Source of the DNA: DASZBR01 sp033763845
GTDB taxonomy: Bacteria; Pseudomonadota; Gammaproteobacteria; DASZBR01
Direction: 5' to 3'
DNA: 25,935 nucleotides
NCBI GenBank assembly: GCA_033763845.1
Contig: JANRJR010000065.1
Span: 1-25,935, forward strand
In this document: positions 8,096 through 15,325 of the stretch, piece by piece
How positions within the stretch are numbered: position 1 is the stretch's first letter
Layout of the letters: every line of letters starts with the position of its first letter
The notes under the pieces: generated by a model
What the model was told of the DNA's origin: nothing
Database searches by the model: none
The model's input: the letters and a program-made list of their open reading frames with translations, nothing else
Program-made: the position numbers and the translations under genes

Positions 8096-9631
8096 ATGGG
8101 AAAGAATTTAGCGAAATCAACTAGCGTTGTGTCATTGATGACTTTCGTCTCTCGTGTCTTAGGCTTTTTTCGCGACATGATTGCCGCTCGTCTCTTCGGT
8201 GTAAACGCAGGCGTAGACGCTTTTCTCGTTGCATTTAAACTCCCGAACTTTATGCGTAGCCTTTTTGCCGAAGGATCTTTTTCACAGGCATTCATACCTA
8301 CCCTTGCACACTACAAACACAACCACTCTCCAGAGGAAGTCAGAAAGTTTATTGCGCATGTTGCAGGATGTCTCTCTGCTATTCTATTAGTTATTACGAT
8401 GCTTACCGTTATTTTCATGCCAGCTCTCATCAAAATCATCGCGCCCGGTTTTGACGAGTATCGATTTGAACTTGCAACATACATGACGCGCATTACATTT
8501 CCGTATTTGATGTTGATTTCATTAACCGCCCTGGTAGGGTCTATTTTAAATTCGTACGACAAATTTACGATTCCTGCTTTTGCACCCGCTTTATTAAATA
8601 TTACATTAATTATCGCGGCAGTATGTTTCAGCCATTTTTTTAGGGTTCCAATCGAAAGCCAAGCCTGGGGAATTTTGATTGCCGGATTTCTACAATTATT
8701 TTTCCAATTCCCGACCTTAAAAAAATTAGGTTTTTTACGTTGGCCCAAATTAAACTTTCAAGATGAAGGTGTGAAAAAAATTCTTAAACTTATGGTACCT
8801 GCTTTGTTTGGCGCATCTATTGTTCAGATTGGATTACTCATCAACACAGTTTTTGCGTCATTTTTACAAACTGGTAGCATTACGTGGTTATATTATTCCG
8901 AACGTTTGGCGTATTTTCCGCAAGGCGTCGTAGGCGTTGCATTAGCAACTGTCATTCTTCCACATTTATCTAAACAAGTTGCACAAAAATCGCATCATGA
9001 TTTTTTAAAAGCCATGGATTGGGGCATTCGCTGTAATTTGTTGGTGGGAGTTCCCGCTGCATTAACGATGGGAATTTTATCAGGGCCTCTAATTGCAACT
9101 TTATTTAATTACGGACATTTTTATCATTACGACGTTATCATGACTCAAGAAAGTGTCATTGCATATGCCGTTGGATTATTAGCCTTTATGTTAATTAAAA
9201 TTTTATCAACGGGTTTTTATGCACATCAAAACATTAAGACGCCTGTCAAAATTGGCATGGCCGTTGTGGGATTCAATGTTTTGTTTAACGCCTTATTAAT
9301 TCATCCGTTACAACATGCGGGATTGGCTCTCGCTACTTCTCTGTCATCCTGCTTAAATGTTCTGATATTAATTTATTACTTATATAAACATAAAATATTT
9401 AAGTTTCAATCAGGTTGGGGAATTTATCTACTGCAATTGTTTGCAGCAAATCTTGCCATTGTCTTATTTTATTATTCTCAAAAAGGCCAATTAGATACGT
9501 GGCTTGCATATTCTACCAGTGAGCGAGTTTTACATTTAGGCTACTTGATAATCACCTCTATAGTGATTTATTTATGTATATTGGGCATGTGTGGCTTACG
9601 CCTTCGCCATTTCTCGATGCGCCGCGGGTAG
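8096..9631 (+). CDS. murJ: Lipid II flippase MurJ (MviN)
   Basis: This 511-aa MOP-superfamily protein has about 14 membrane helices and moves undecaprenyl-linked peptidoglycan precursor (lipid II) to the periplasmic face. The family signature FVSRVLGFFRDMIAARLFG lies at residues about 17-35. A further hallmark is the run YFPQGVVGVALATVILPHLS in TM8. Length is normal. No ribosome site is visible upstream of the ATG, and the transcript leader may be very short. The final 36 bases (9596-9631) are nearly identical to the 36 bases that end pgsA on the opposite strand at 11073-11108, so the last twelve codons are shared sequence. An MFS transporter is excluded by the clear MurJ signatures. Confidence 0.94.
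   Translation: MGKNLAKSTSVVSLMTFVSRVLGFFRDMIAARLFGVNAGVDAFLVAFKLPNFMRSLFAEGSFSQAFIPTLAHYKHNHSPEEVRKFIAHVAGCLSAILLVITMLTVIFMPALIKIIAPGFDEYRFELATYMTRITFPYLMLISLTALVGSILNSYDKFTIPAFAPALLNITLIIAAVCFSHFFRVPIESQAWGILIAGFLQLFFQFPTLKKLGFLRWPKLNFQDEGVKKILKLMVPALFGASIVQIGLLINTVFASFLQTGSITWLYYSERLAYFPQGVVGVALATVILPHLSKQVAQKSHHDFLKAMDWGIRCNLLVGVPAALTMGILSGPLIATLFNYGHFYHYDVIMTQESVIAYAVGLLAFMLIKILSTGFYAHQNIKTPVKIGMAVVGFNVLFNALLIHPLQHAGLALATSLSSCLNVLILIYYLYKHKIFKFQSGWGIYLLQLFAANLAIVLFYYSQKGQLDTWLAYSTSERVLHLGYLIITSIVIYLCILGMCGLRLRHFSMRRG
9596..9631 (+). repeat. Direct repeat copy 1, end of murJ
   Basis: This is a 36-bp element. Its first 27 bases (9596-9622) are identical to 11073-11099, and 33 of 36 match overall. 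Here it encodes the last twelve codons of murJ including TAG. Read on the other strand it also spells the C-terminus of PgsA (AAHREMAKA, then TAA). It marks the left border of the Sel1 locus. Confidence 0.9.
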
Positions 9632-9698
9632 ACTAAAAAAAGCAGTAACCTGTAGTATAGGAAGCCGTATTTTTTTTAACTCAAAAGGAGTTTTTGTT

Positions 9699-10886
9699 AT
9701 GAAAGAAGAAACTGTCATTGATAGACTTGTCGCTGAAATCTGCCAGGGTAATCTGTTGGCCGCCCGAAAGCTTCAGTATGCTTTTGATACAAGAGCATAT
9801 CCTGAAGTCATGGATGAAAAAAAGTTAGACTCTCACGTAAAAATTCACAAAAAATCCATGGAAAAGACATTAAAGAGTTTTATCACCGAATCTAAAAAAG
9901 GTAACCTTTTCGCCACTGCTTTTCTAGGCAGCATGTATATGTATGGTTACGGCACGAAAAAAGATCCCGTGAAAGGCATACCTCTCGTGCAAAAATCAGC
10001 AGACGCAAACTGCTTGCTCGGGATATACCTGTTAGCCCGAGAGCACATTTACCCCCAAGACGGCAACAAGAAATTTAATGCAGATAAAAATAAAGGCATC
10101 GAACTGCTTCGAAAAGGTCAATCTCAAAATTGTCCTAATTGCATCTACATGCTGGGCTGTTTAGCTGAAGACGGCAACGGCGTTGAAAGAAACGTAATCG
10201 AAGCTAAAAAATTTTTTAAGCAAGCAGCTGAGCTTGGCCATTTTCTTGCGATACATAAAATCACTCATTCCGGAAGAGAATATACGAGTTTAACTGGAAA
10301 AAACCCCTTCTTTTTTTATACCCCTAAGATGCTCGATTTTACCTTTGAAGTAACTGCAGATAAAAACGGACTTGGCCAGATTTCAAATTTTAATATCGTG
10401 GTAACTTATACCGGCTTAGAGAATATTCCCACTCGAACGTATAATAAATCTTTCAATCCTAGGATCGGAGAATATAGAGATCTTATAGAAGCCCATCGTT
10501 ACAAAGTAAATTTGCTTGCCCTAGACAAAATGACAAGTAGCTTAGATCTAGCAGCAGACTATTTTGTTGCTAAAGGTATTTCAGAAGTTATTTGTGACGC
10601 TAACGCTATATTCATGGATCAAATCAGCAAAGCACCTAAAACAGCACAAGTTGCTCCCGCTAATACTGGTTATCCTGCAGTGTTTTATCAACCTCAAACA
10701 GTGCCTCAAATCACACAACAACTCGCAGCTGAAATAATGCAGATGTTTCAGCACGAAAATTTACCGTTATTTGCTCAACAAATTACACTCATGCAAAATA
10801 TTCGAGCAAAAGAAGGGGCGTCTTTGCAACCCCCCCCCAGAACAACCTGGACAATTAGATCTGCCTGCAGCAGTTCGCGCATTTGA
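9699..10886 (+). CDS. Sel1-repeat protein, C-terminus altered by poly-C tract
   Basis: The ATG at 9699 has an AAGGAG ribosome site 8 bases upstream; the open frame extends further 5' only into murJ. The 395-aa product carries about three Sel1-like (TPR-related) repeats at residues 64-101, 102-140 and 143-180, the clearest reading AKKFFKQAAELGH. A mixed region (200-300) and a Gln-rich helical tail (320-375) follow. Sel1 proteins are scaffolds for protein binding, and in Legionella and Coxiella several act in host interaction. At 10830-10838 a run of nine C shifts the frame, and the last 15 residues are out of character. With eight C the protein would run to 11022 (440 aa). The gene lies between two direct repeats and so may be an inserted cassette. 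Confidence 0.8.
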   Translation: MKEETVIDRLVAEICQGNLLAARKLQYAFDTRAYPEVMDEKKLDSHVKIHKKSMEKTLKSFITESKKGNLFATAFLGSMYMYGYGTKKDPVKGIPLVQKSADANCLLGIYLLAREHIYPQDGNKKFNADKNKGIELLRKGQSQNCPNCIYMLGCLAEDGNGVERNVIEAKKFFKQAAELGHFLAIHKITHSGREYTSLTGKNPFFFYTPKMLDFTFEVTADKNGLGQISNFNIVVTYTGLENIPTRTYNKSFNPRIGEYRDLIEAHRYKVNLLALDKMTSSLDLAADYFVAKGISEVICDANAIFMDQISKAPKTAQVAPANTGYPAVFYQPQTVPQITQQLAAEIMQMFQHENLPLFAQQITLMQNIRAKEGASLQPPPRTTWTIRSACSSSRI

Positions 10887-11022
10887 GGTAATGAGAAACA
10901 ACAATCCCTCAGAATTCATGGGGTTACTTGAGTTACTTCAAGATTTTAAACAGAGGAAAATGTTAGCAAATGCTATGGTACAAAATAACAACAATACTCA
11001 TGGATACGCGGGGCATAAATAA
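10831..11022 (+). pseudogene. Displaced C-terminus of the Sel1-repeat protein
   Basis: After the nine-C run the original frame continues one base off and stays open to TAA at 11020-11022. It encodes about 60 residues with regular amphipathic helix character (LPAAVRAFEVM and GLLELLQDFKQRKML) and an Asn-rich end. It has no ribosome site or start of its own and joins smoothly to the upstream protein if one C is removed. It is therefore the 3' part of the Sel1 gene, broken, phase-variable or affected by a read error. Confidence 0.65.
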
Positions 11023-11030
11023 TTTAAATT

Positions 11031-11075
11031 ATCTGCCGCCGCATTTAGTTATATTTACTGCGGCGGCAGATTTTA
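11031..11075 (+). terminator. Strong hairpin after the Sel1 gene
   Basis: A perfect 13-bp inverted repeat (ATCTGCCGCCGCA at 11031-11043 and its complement at 11059-11071) with a 15-base loop begins 8 bp after the Sel1 stop codon and is followed by TTTT. The GC-rich stem stands out in AT-rich DNA. The T-run is short. The hairpin abuts repeat copy 2 and would shield both convergent genes. Confidence 0.7.
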
Positions 11076-11108
11076 CGCCTTCGCCATTTCTCGATGCGCA
11101 GCGCGTAA
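11073..11108 (+). repeat. Direct repeat copy 2, end of pgsA
   Basis: This is the partner of 9596-9631 in the same orientation, 1477 bp apart. It encodes the last twelve codons of pgsA on the minus strand. Read on the plus strand in the murJ frame it gives nearly the same ending as MurJ (LRLRHFSMR, then two residues and TAA). Both copies can therefore terminate either gene. Confidence 0.9.
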
Positions 11109-11636
11109 ATAAATAATCATTGACCAAATGGTTAATCCTGCGGCTAACCACAACAAAACAATTCCAGCGTTAACCAATACGCCATTAAATAAACGGATGG
11201 GTTCAGCCAGCAATAAAATTAGGGCAAGCATTTGAAACGTTGTTTTAATTTTTCCTAAATACGACACGGCTACACTTCGACTTTTTCCAATTTCCGCCAT
11301 CCATTCACGCAATGCAGAAATGACAATTTCGCGACCAATAATAATGGCCGCCGGAATTTCGAGCATGATTTCAAATTGGCCTTGGTATTGTCCGACAATT
11401 AAAACCAACGCAACAGCTACCATTAATTTATCTGCGACAGGATCTAAAAACTTTCCAAAGGCAGATGCTTGATTGAGCAATCGCGCCAAGTATCCATCAA
11501 GCCAATCTGTTAAAGCTGCAACTGTAAAAATTGCTGCCGCTAAAAAATGTGCACCTATCCACGGAAGATAAAACACCACCACAAAAATGGGAATAAGGGC
11601 GACGCGAATCCATGTCAAAAGGTTAGGGATATTCAT
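11073..11636 (-). CDS. pgsA: Phosphatidylglycerophosphate synthase
   Basis: This CDP-alcohol phosphatidyltransferase makes phosphatidylglycerol phosphate from CDP-diacylglycerol and glycerol-3-phosphate in the inner membrane, the first committed step to phosphatidylglycerol and cardiolipin. The signature D47-G48-x2-A51-R52-x8-G61-x3-D65-x3-D69 is complete. The length of 187 aa and four to five membrane helices fit PgsA. The N-terminus MNIPNLLTWIRVALIP is typical, which supports the ATG at 11636. The last 36 bases duplicate the murJ 3' end in antisense. It lies downstream of the acidic-protein gene, separated by 51 bp containing a dispersed repeat. Confidence 0.93.
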   Translation of the reverse strand: MNIPNLLTWIRVALIPIFVVVFYLPWIGAHFLAAAIFTVAALTDWLDGYLARLLNQASAFGKFLDPVADKLMVAVALVLIVGQYQGQFEIMLEIPAAIIIGREIVISALREWMAEIGKSRSVAVSYLGKIKTTFQMLALILLLAEPIRLFNGVLVNAGIVLLWLAAGLTIWSMIIYLRAAHREMAKA

Positions 11637-11656
11637 AAGTAAAGTTTAACACTGTT

Positions 11657-11684
11657 GTCATCCTGAGAGAAACGAGGGATCTCC
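11657..11684 (+). repeat. Dispersed repeat, short copy
   Basis: GTCATCCTGAG at 11657-11667 and GGATCTCC at 11677-11684 match the two ends of a longer inverted copy at 20883-20919. Both copies sit in short gaps between minus-strand genes. The motif resembles a small intergenic repeat I have seen in many bacterial genomes; copy number here cannot be judged. Confidence 0.55.
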
Positions 11685-11687
11685 ACA

Positions 11688-12491
11688 TTAAAGTTTTTCC
11701 TCCGGAACTTCAGCCTCATCGTGTTTTTCAAACTCTTCGCTTTCCGTTTCATTTTCAGTCTTTTCTTCAGATTCCTCATGCTCTTCTTCATGAGTTTCTT
11801 TGTGTGATTCTTCATGAGACTCATGATATTCGGAGTGCTTATGATGTTCATACTCTAATTCTTTTTCGATGACCTCTTTATCGCTTAAATGTTCATGCTT
11901 GAAGGCTTCTTCTTTCTCTTCGAGCTCTTCTTTTTCCTGTTCATCTTCGTCCTCTTCTTCAATTTCTTCGGGCTCTTCTTCGTCTTCCTCTTCTTCATCC
12001 TCATCTTCGGGTTCTTCTTTTTCTTCCTCTTCAGGTTCTTCAGCCCCCCCTTCCTTTTCTTCTTCGTCAGCTTCTTCTGGCTCTGATTCGGATTCAGTTT
12101 CGACCTCTACTTCTTGATCAGGTTCCTCATTTTCTTTAGGCTCTTCTTCTTTTTCTTCGGGTTCAGTTTCTTCCCGCTCTTCACCTTCAGACTCTTCTTC
12201 ACGCTCTTGAGGTTCTTCCTCTTCAGGACGCTCTTTCTCTGCATCTTCTTCCTGCTCAGATTTCTTTTCAACAGGCTCATCCTCCGCCTCTTCTTTTTTA
12301 ATGGGACGCAACCGCTCCGTCGGAGGTTCTTTCAAACTTCCCGCTAACTCTTCATCAATAATGCCTCTTTCAGGCTTAACTTTTTTGACAGGTAATTTTT
12401 GATCTGAATGCGTTTCGACGCGTGATGAACGCGGCCACGCATATACAATTACACCAACCGCAACTATCAAGAATACCAACCAAAACCACAT
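11688..12491 (-). CDS. Membrane-anchored, extremely acidic protein
   Basis: The 267-aa product starts with one hydrophobic segment (residues 2-19) followed by a basic/Arg stretch. This predicts an inner-membrane anchor, probably with the tail in the cytoplasm by the positive-inside rule. Residues about 65-205 are almost pure Glu, Pro, Asp, Lys and Ser. Residues about 215-245 are His/Glu-rich (HHKHSEYHESHEES), a possible metal- or proton-binding part. The start has GGGGA 8 bases upstream. A long uninterrupted Glu-coding frame of this kind is kept open by selection or by repeat expansion. The architecture of N-terminal anchor plus disordered acidic tail recalls ZipA or TonB-like spacers, but no folded C-terminal domain follows. 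It is divergent from leuS (54 bp). Function unknown. Confidence 0.75.
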   Translation of the reverse strand: MWFWLVFLIVAVGVIVYAWPRSSRVETHSDQKLPVKKVKPERGIIDEELAGSLKEPPTERLRPIKKEEAEDEPVEKKSEQEEDAEKERPEEEEPQEREEESEGEEREETEPEEKEEEPKENEEPDQEVEVETESESEPEEADEEEKEGGAEEPEEEEKEEPEDEDEEEEDEEEPEEIEEEDEDEQEKEELEEKEEAFKHEHLSDKEVIEKELEYEHHKHSEYHESHEESHKETHEEEHEESEEKTENETESEEFEKHDEAEVPEEKL

Positions 12492-12510
12492 AGCGAAATC
12501 CCCAAGAAAT

Positions 12511-12527
12511 GATATGCTAAGCGTATC
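12511..12527. promoter_or_regulatory. Near-palindrome in the divergent leuS/acidic-protein gap
   Basis: GATATGC and GCGTATC are separated by TAA, an inverted repeat with one mismatch, 18 bp before the leuS ATG and 19 bp from the divergent start at 12491. The position suits an operator or a -10 region, but nothing else supports it. Confidence 0.2.
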
Positions 12528-12545
12528 TTAAACGCAGGACGTATC

Positions 12546-14831
12546 ATGGACAAACCCTACCAACCCGAACAACTCGAAATCCAATGGCAAACCCAATGGG
12601 AAAATAAAAAACGCTATCGCGTCACAGAAAATGTTCAGCAAAAAAAATTCTATTGCCTTTCCATGTTGCCCTACCCCAGCGGCCATCTTCATATGGGTCA
12701 TGTGCGAAATTACACCATTGGCGACGTGATTTCTCGCTATCAACGATTATTAGGCAAAAATGTATTGCAACCCATGGGTTGGGACGCATTTGGACTTCCC
12801 GCTGAAAATGCTGCACTGCAACACAAAATCCCGCCAGCAAAATGGACGCATGAAAATATTGCGTACATGAAAGATCAATTAAAACGCTTGGGGTTTAGCT
12901 ATGACTGGGACAGAGAAGTCACAACATGTAATCCTGATTATTATCGTTGGGAACAGTGGTTCTTTATTAAATTATTTGAAAAAGGTTTGGTCTATAAAAA
13001 AAATGCGATTGTAAATTGGGACCCCGTCGATAAAACCGTTTTAGCCAACGAACAAGTCATTGATGGAAAAGGCTGGCGATCCGGCGCACTCGTTGAACAG
13101 CGAGAAATTCCCCAATGGTTTTTAAAAATCACACATTACGCTGATGAATTATTACAAGATCTAAATACTTTAACAGGCTGGCCTGAGCAAGTTCGTACGA
13201 TGCAAAAAAATTGGATCGGCAAATCCGAAGGTGTTCTAATTAAATTTAAGGTAAACAGCTCGCGTGATTCCATCACCGTTTTTACAACTCGCGCCGATAC
13301 AATTGATGGCGTCAGTTTTATTGCCGTTTCACCACAGCATCCCTTTGCGCAAAAATTAGCCCTCAAGAATAAATCCCTACAAGACTTTATTGATCAATGC
13401 AAAAATGTTTCCACTGCAGAAGCTGCGCAAGCGGTGCTAGAAAAAAAAGGAATCGATACAGGATTACAGGTAATTCATCCACTCACTAAAAAAACTATTC
13501 CAGTTTGGATCGCAAACTATGTATTGATGGATTACGGCACTGGGGCTGTGATGGGCGTGCCTTTTTCAGATGAGCGCGATAGAGAATTTGCAGAGATTTA
13601 TCATCTACCTATACTCGAACACGGCGAAATTGATCTACAAAAAATTATTGCGTTGTTAGTTAAAAAGCGCGTAGCAGAACGAAAAACACAATTTCGTCTT
13701 CGAGACTGGGGCGTTTCACGTCAACGCTACTGGGGAACTCCCATCCCCATCATTAATTGTAAAAAATGCGGGACAGTACCAGTACCTGAAAAAGATCTAC
13801 CTGTATTATTGCCCTCCGACATGAATACCCCTGATGAATTTTATAAAACATCTTGCCCCTCATGCGGAAAATCCGCGATGCGCGAAAAAGATACGTTTGA
13901 TACGTTTATAGAATCATCTTGGTATTATGCGAGATATACCAGCCCCCACCAAGATCATGCGATGTTAGACGGCCGCGCAGATTATTGGTTGCCCGTTGAT
14001 CAATATATTGGCGGTATTGAACATGCCGTATTGCATCTTTTGTATGCGCGATTTTTTCATAAATTAATGCGGGATTTAAAATTAATTCATTCTGATGAGC
14101 CATTTACAAATTTACTCACACAAGGCATGGTCTTAAAAGATGGCGCAAAAATGTCGAAATCTTTAGGCAATACTGTTGACCCTAAAACATTAATCGACAA
14201 ATATGGCGCAGACACTGTGCGATTATTTATTATTTTTGCTGCACCACCGGAATTAGGATTGGAGTGGTCCGATGCGGGTGTCGATGGCGCATCGCGTTTT
14301 CTCAAACGCTTGTGGACATTTGCGCATACCTTCCCAACTATCACAAAACCCATTTCTGCTGACAAAGCACGACAACAATTGCATGAAATCTTGAGTCAAA
14401 TACAATTTGATTATGAACGCAAACAGTTTAATACCGTTGTATCAGGCGCCATGAAGATATTAAATCTATTAGCAGAATCTGATAAGACCATCCAAATTGA
14501 AGGCTTGAGTATTTTGTTACGAATTTTATTTCCAATTACGCCACACATTTGCGCTGAATTATGGCAAGCCTCCAAACTGGGCGATGATATTGAAAAAACA
14601 TCATGGCCTTTGGTGGATAAATCTGCTTTAGAATCAACCACGCAACAATTTATCGTTCAAATCAATGGCAAAATGCGCGGTAGCATTGTTGCAGTGAAAG
14701 ACGCCAGCGAAGATGTGTTACAAAAAGCCATTTATGCAGATCCCAATCTCCAAAAATTTATTGATGGGAAACAACTCAGAAAAATTATCGTTGTTCCCAA
14801 CAAATTAGTTAATCTTGTCATGGGGGAATAA
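12546..14831 (+). CDS. leuS: Leucyl-tRNA synthetase, compact form
   Basis: This class Ia synthetase charges tRNA-Leu. It has 761 aa against 860 in E. coli. HMGH lies at 49-52, the CP1 editing domain at about 225-385 and KMSKS at 535-539. The zinc ribbon is CKKC...CPSC and the anticodon and C-terminal domains end with VVPNKLVNLV. Editing residues Thr252 and Asp345 are kept at E. coli numbering. Differences are TTRADT for TTRPDT (250 is Ala) and VPFSDERD where E. coli has VPGHDQRD (341 is Ser, not His). About 32 residues are missing after the editing domain. The leucine-specific insertion before KMSKS is also absent (QGMVL, four residues, KMSKS). AGGA precedes the ATG. The stop overlaps the lptE start. 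Confidence 0.95.
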   Translation: MDKPYQPEQLEIQWQTQWENKKRYRVTENVQQKKFYCLSMLPYPSGHLHMGHVRNYTIGDVISRYQRLLGKNVLQPMGWDAFGLPAENAALQHKIPPAKWTHENIAYMKDQLKRLGFSYDWDREVTTCNPDYYRWEQWFFIKLFEKGLVYKKNAIVNWDPVDKTVLANEQVIDGKGWRSGALVEQREIPQWFLKITHYADELLQDLNTLTGWPEQVRTMQKNWIGKSEGVLIKFKVNSSRDSITVFTTRADTIDGVSFIAVSPQHPFAQKLALKNKSLQDFIDQCKNVSTAEAAQAVLEKKGIDTGLQVIHPLTKKTIPVWIANYVLMDYGTGAVMGVPFSDERDREFAEIYHLPILEHGEIDLQKIIALLVKKRVAERKTQFRLRDWGVSRQRYWGTPIPIINCKKCGTVPVPEKDLPVLLPSDMNTPDEFYKTSCPSCGKSAMREKDTFDTFIESSWYYARYTSPHQDHAMLDGRADYWLPVDQYIGGIEHAVLHLLYARFFHKLMRDLKLIHSDEPFTNLLTQGMVLKDGAKMSKSLGNTVDPKTLIDKYGADTVRLFIIFAAPPELGLEWSDAGVDGASRFLKRLWTFAHTFPTITKPISADKARQQLHEILSQIQFDYERKQFNTVVSGAMKILNLLAESDKTIQIEGLSILLRILFPITPHICAELWQASKLGDDIEKTSWPLVDKSALESTTQQFIVQINGKMRGSIVAVKDASEDVLQKAIYADPNLQKFIDGKQLRKIIVVPNKLVNLVMGE

Positions 14832-15325
14832 TGAAACGGACACTTGGATTTATTTTTCTGTGTTTACTATTATCAGGCTGTGGATTTCATTTTCGTGATG
14901 ATGAAGCTATCGATCCGCCGGTTAAATCGATTTATATTCAAGACAACACTGATTCACGCAGCGGATTAGTATTTGCCTTGCGTCAAAATTTACAAGCCGT
15001 AGGCGTTCATCCTGCCAGTAAGGCAAAAAACGCACGAATTGTACTAGTGATATTGTCTGATAAATTAAATCAAAACGCGACACCTCTGGGTACTGCTCAA
15101 CAATTAAACGCTCAAACGCTGAGTTATTCCGTCAAAGTCGCGTTACAAGATGCTCGAGGAAAAACAATAAAAAATCCGATCACACTGAATACACAAATTA
15201 CCTTCTGGCAAAATGCTAATCAGATCTTAGGCGATACGAACGCTATACAAGCACTAAAAGAAAACATGATTCGTGATATGACACAAAAAATTCTCGCATA
15301 TTTGCGTGCCAGCGAAAAAAAATGA
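14831..15325 (+). CDS. lptE: LPS-assembly lipoprotein LptE
   Basis: The 164-aa lipoprotein plugs the outer-membrane LptD barrel and helps insert lipopolysaccharide. The signal peptide ends in the lipobox L14-S15-G16-C17 and is followed by GFHFRD, typical of LptE. The rest fits the small alpha/beta fold of the family (the LptE/RlpB group). The ATG overlaps the leuS stop (TAATG), giving coupled translation. The order leuS-lptE-holA is the standard gammaproteobacterial arrangement and strengthens the call, since LptE sequences diverge quickly. Confidence 0.9.
   Translation: MKRTLGFIFLCLLLSGCGFHFRDDEAIDPPVKSIYIQDNTDSRSGLVFALRQNLQAVGVHPASKAKNARIVLVILSDKLNQNATPLGTAQQLNAQTLSYSVKVALQDARGKTIKNPITLNTQITFWQNANQILGDTNAIQALKENMIRDMTQKILAYLRASEKK

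Noticed and set aside
7809..8295. Minus- and plus-strand frames across the tRNA genes
   Set aside because: They are translations of tRNA-Arg, tRNA-Ser and the murJ antisense strand.
9591..9698. Upstream extension of the Sel1 gene into murJ
   Set aside because: An AAGGAG site precedes the ATG at 9699, and the extension only reads murJ sequence out of frame.
10771..11022. Independent 83-aa gene downstream of the Sel1 gene
   Set aside because: No ribosome site. The frame joins the Sel1 protein exactly if one C is removed, so it is that gene's displaced end.
11633..11851. Minus-strand 72-codon frame with many Lys and Met
   Set aside because: It is a shifted frame of the acidic-protein gene that runs through the dispersed repeat.
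11869..12347. Plus-strand frames of poly-Ser and poly-Phe character
   Set aside because: They are antisense to the Glu-rich codons of the acidic-protein gene and carry no independent signals.
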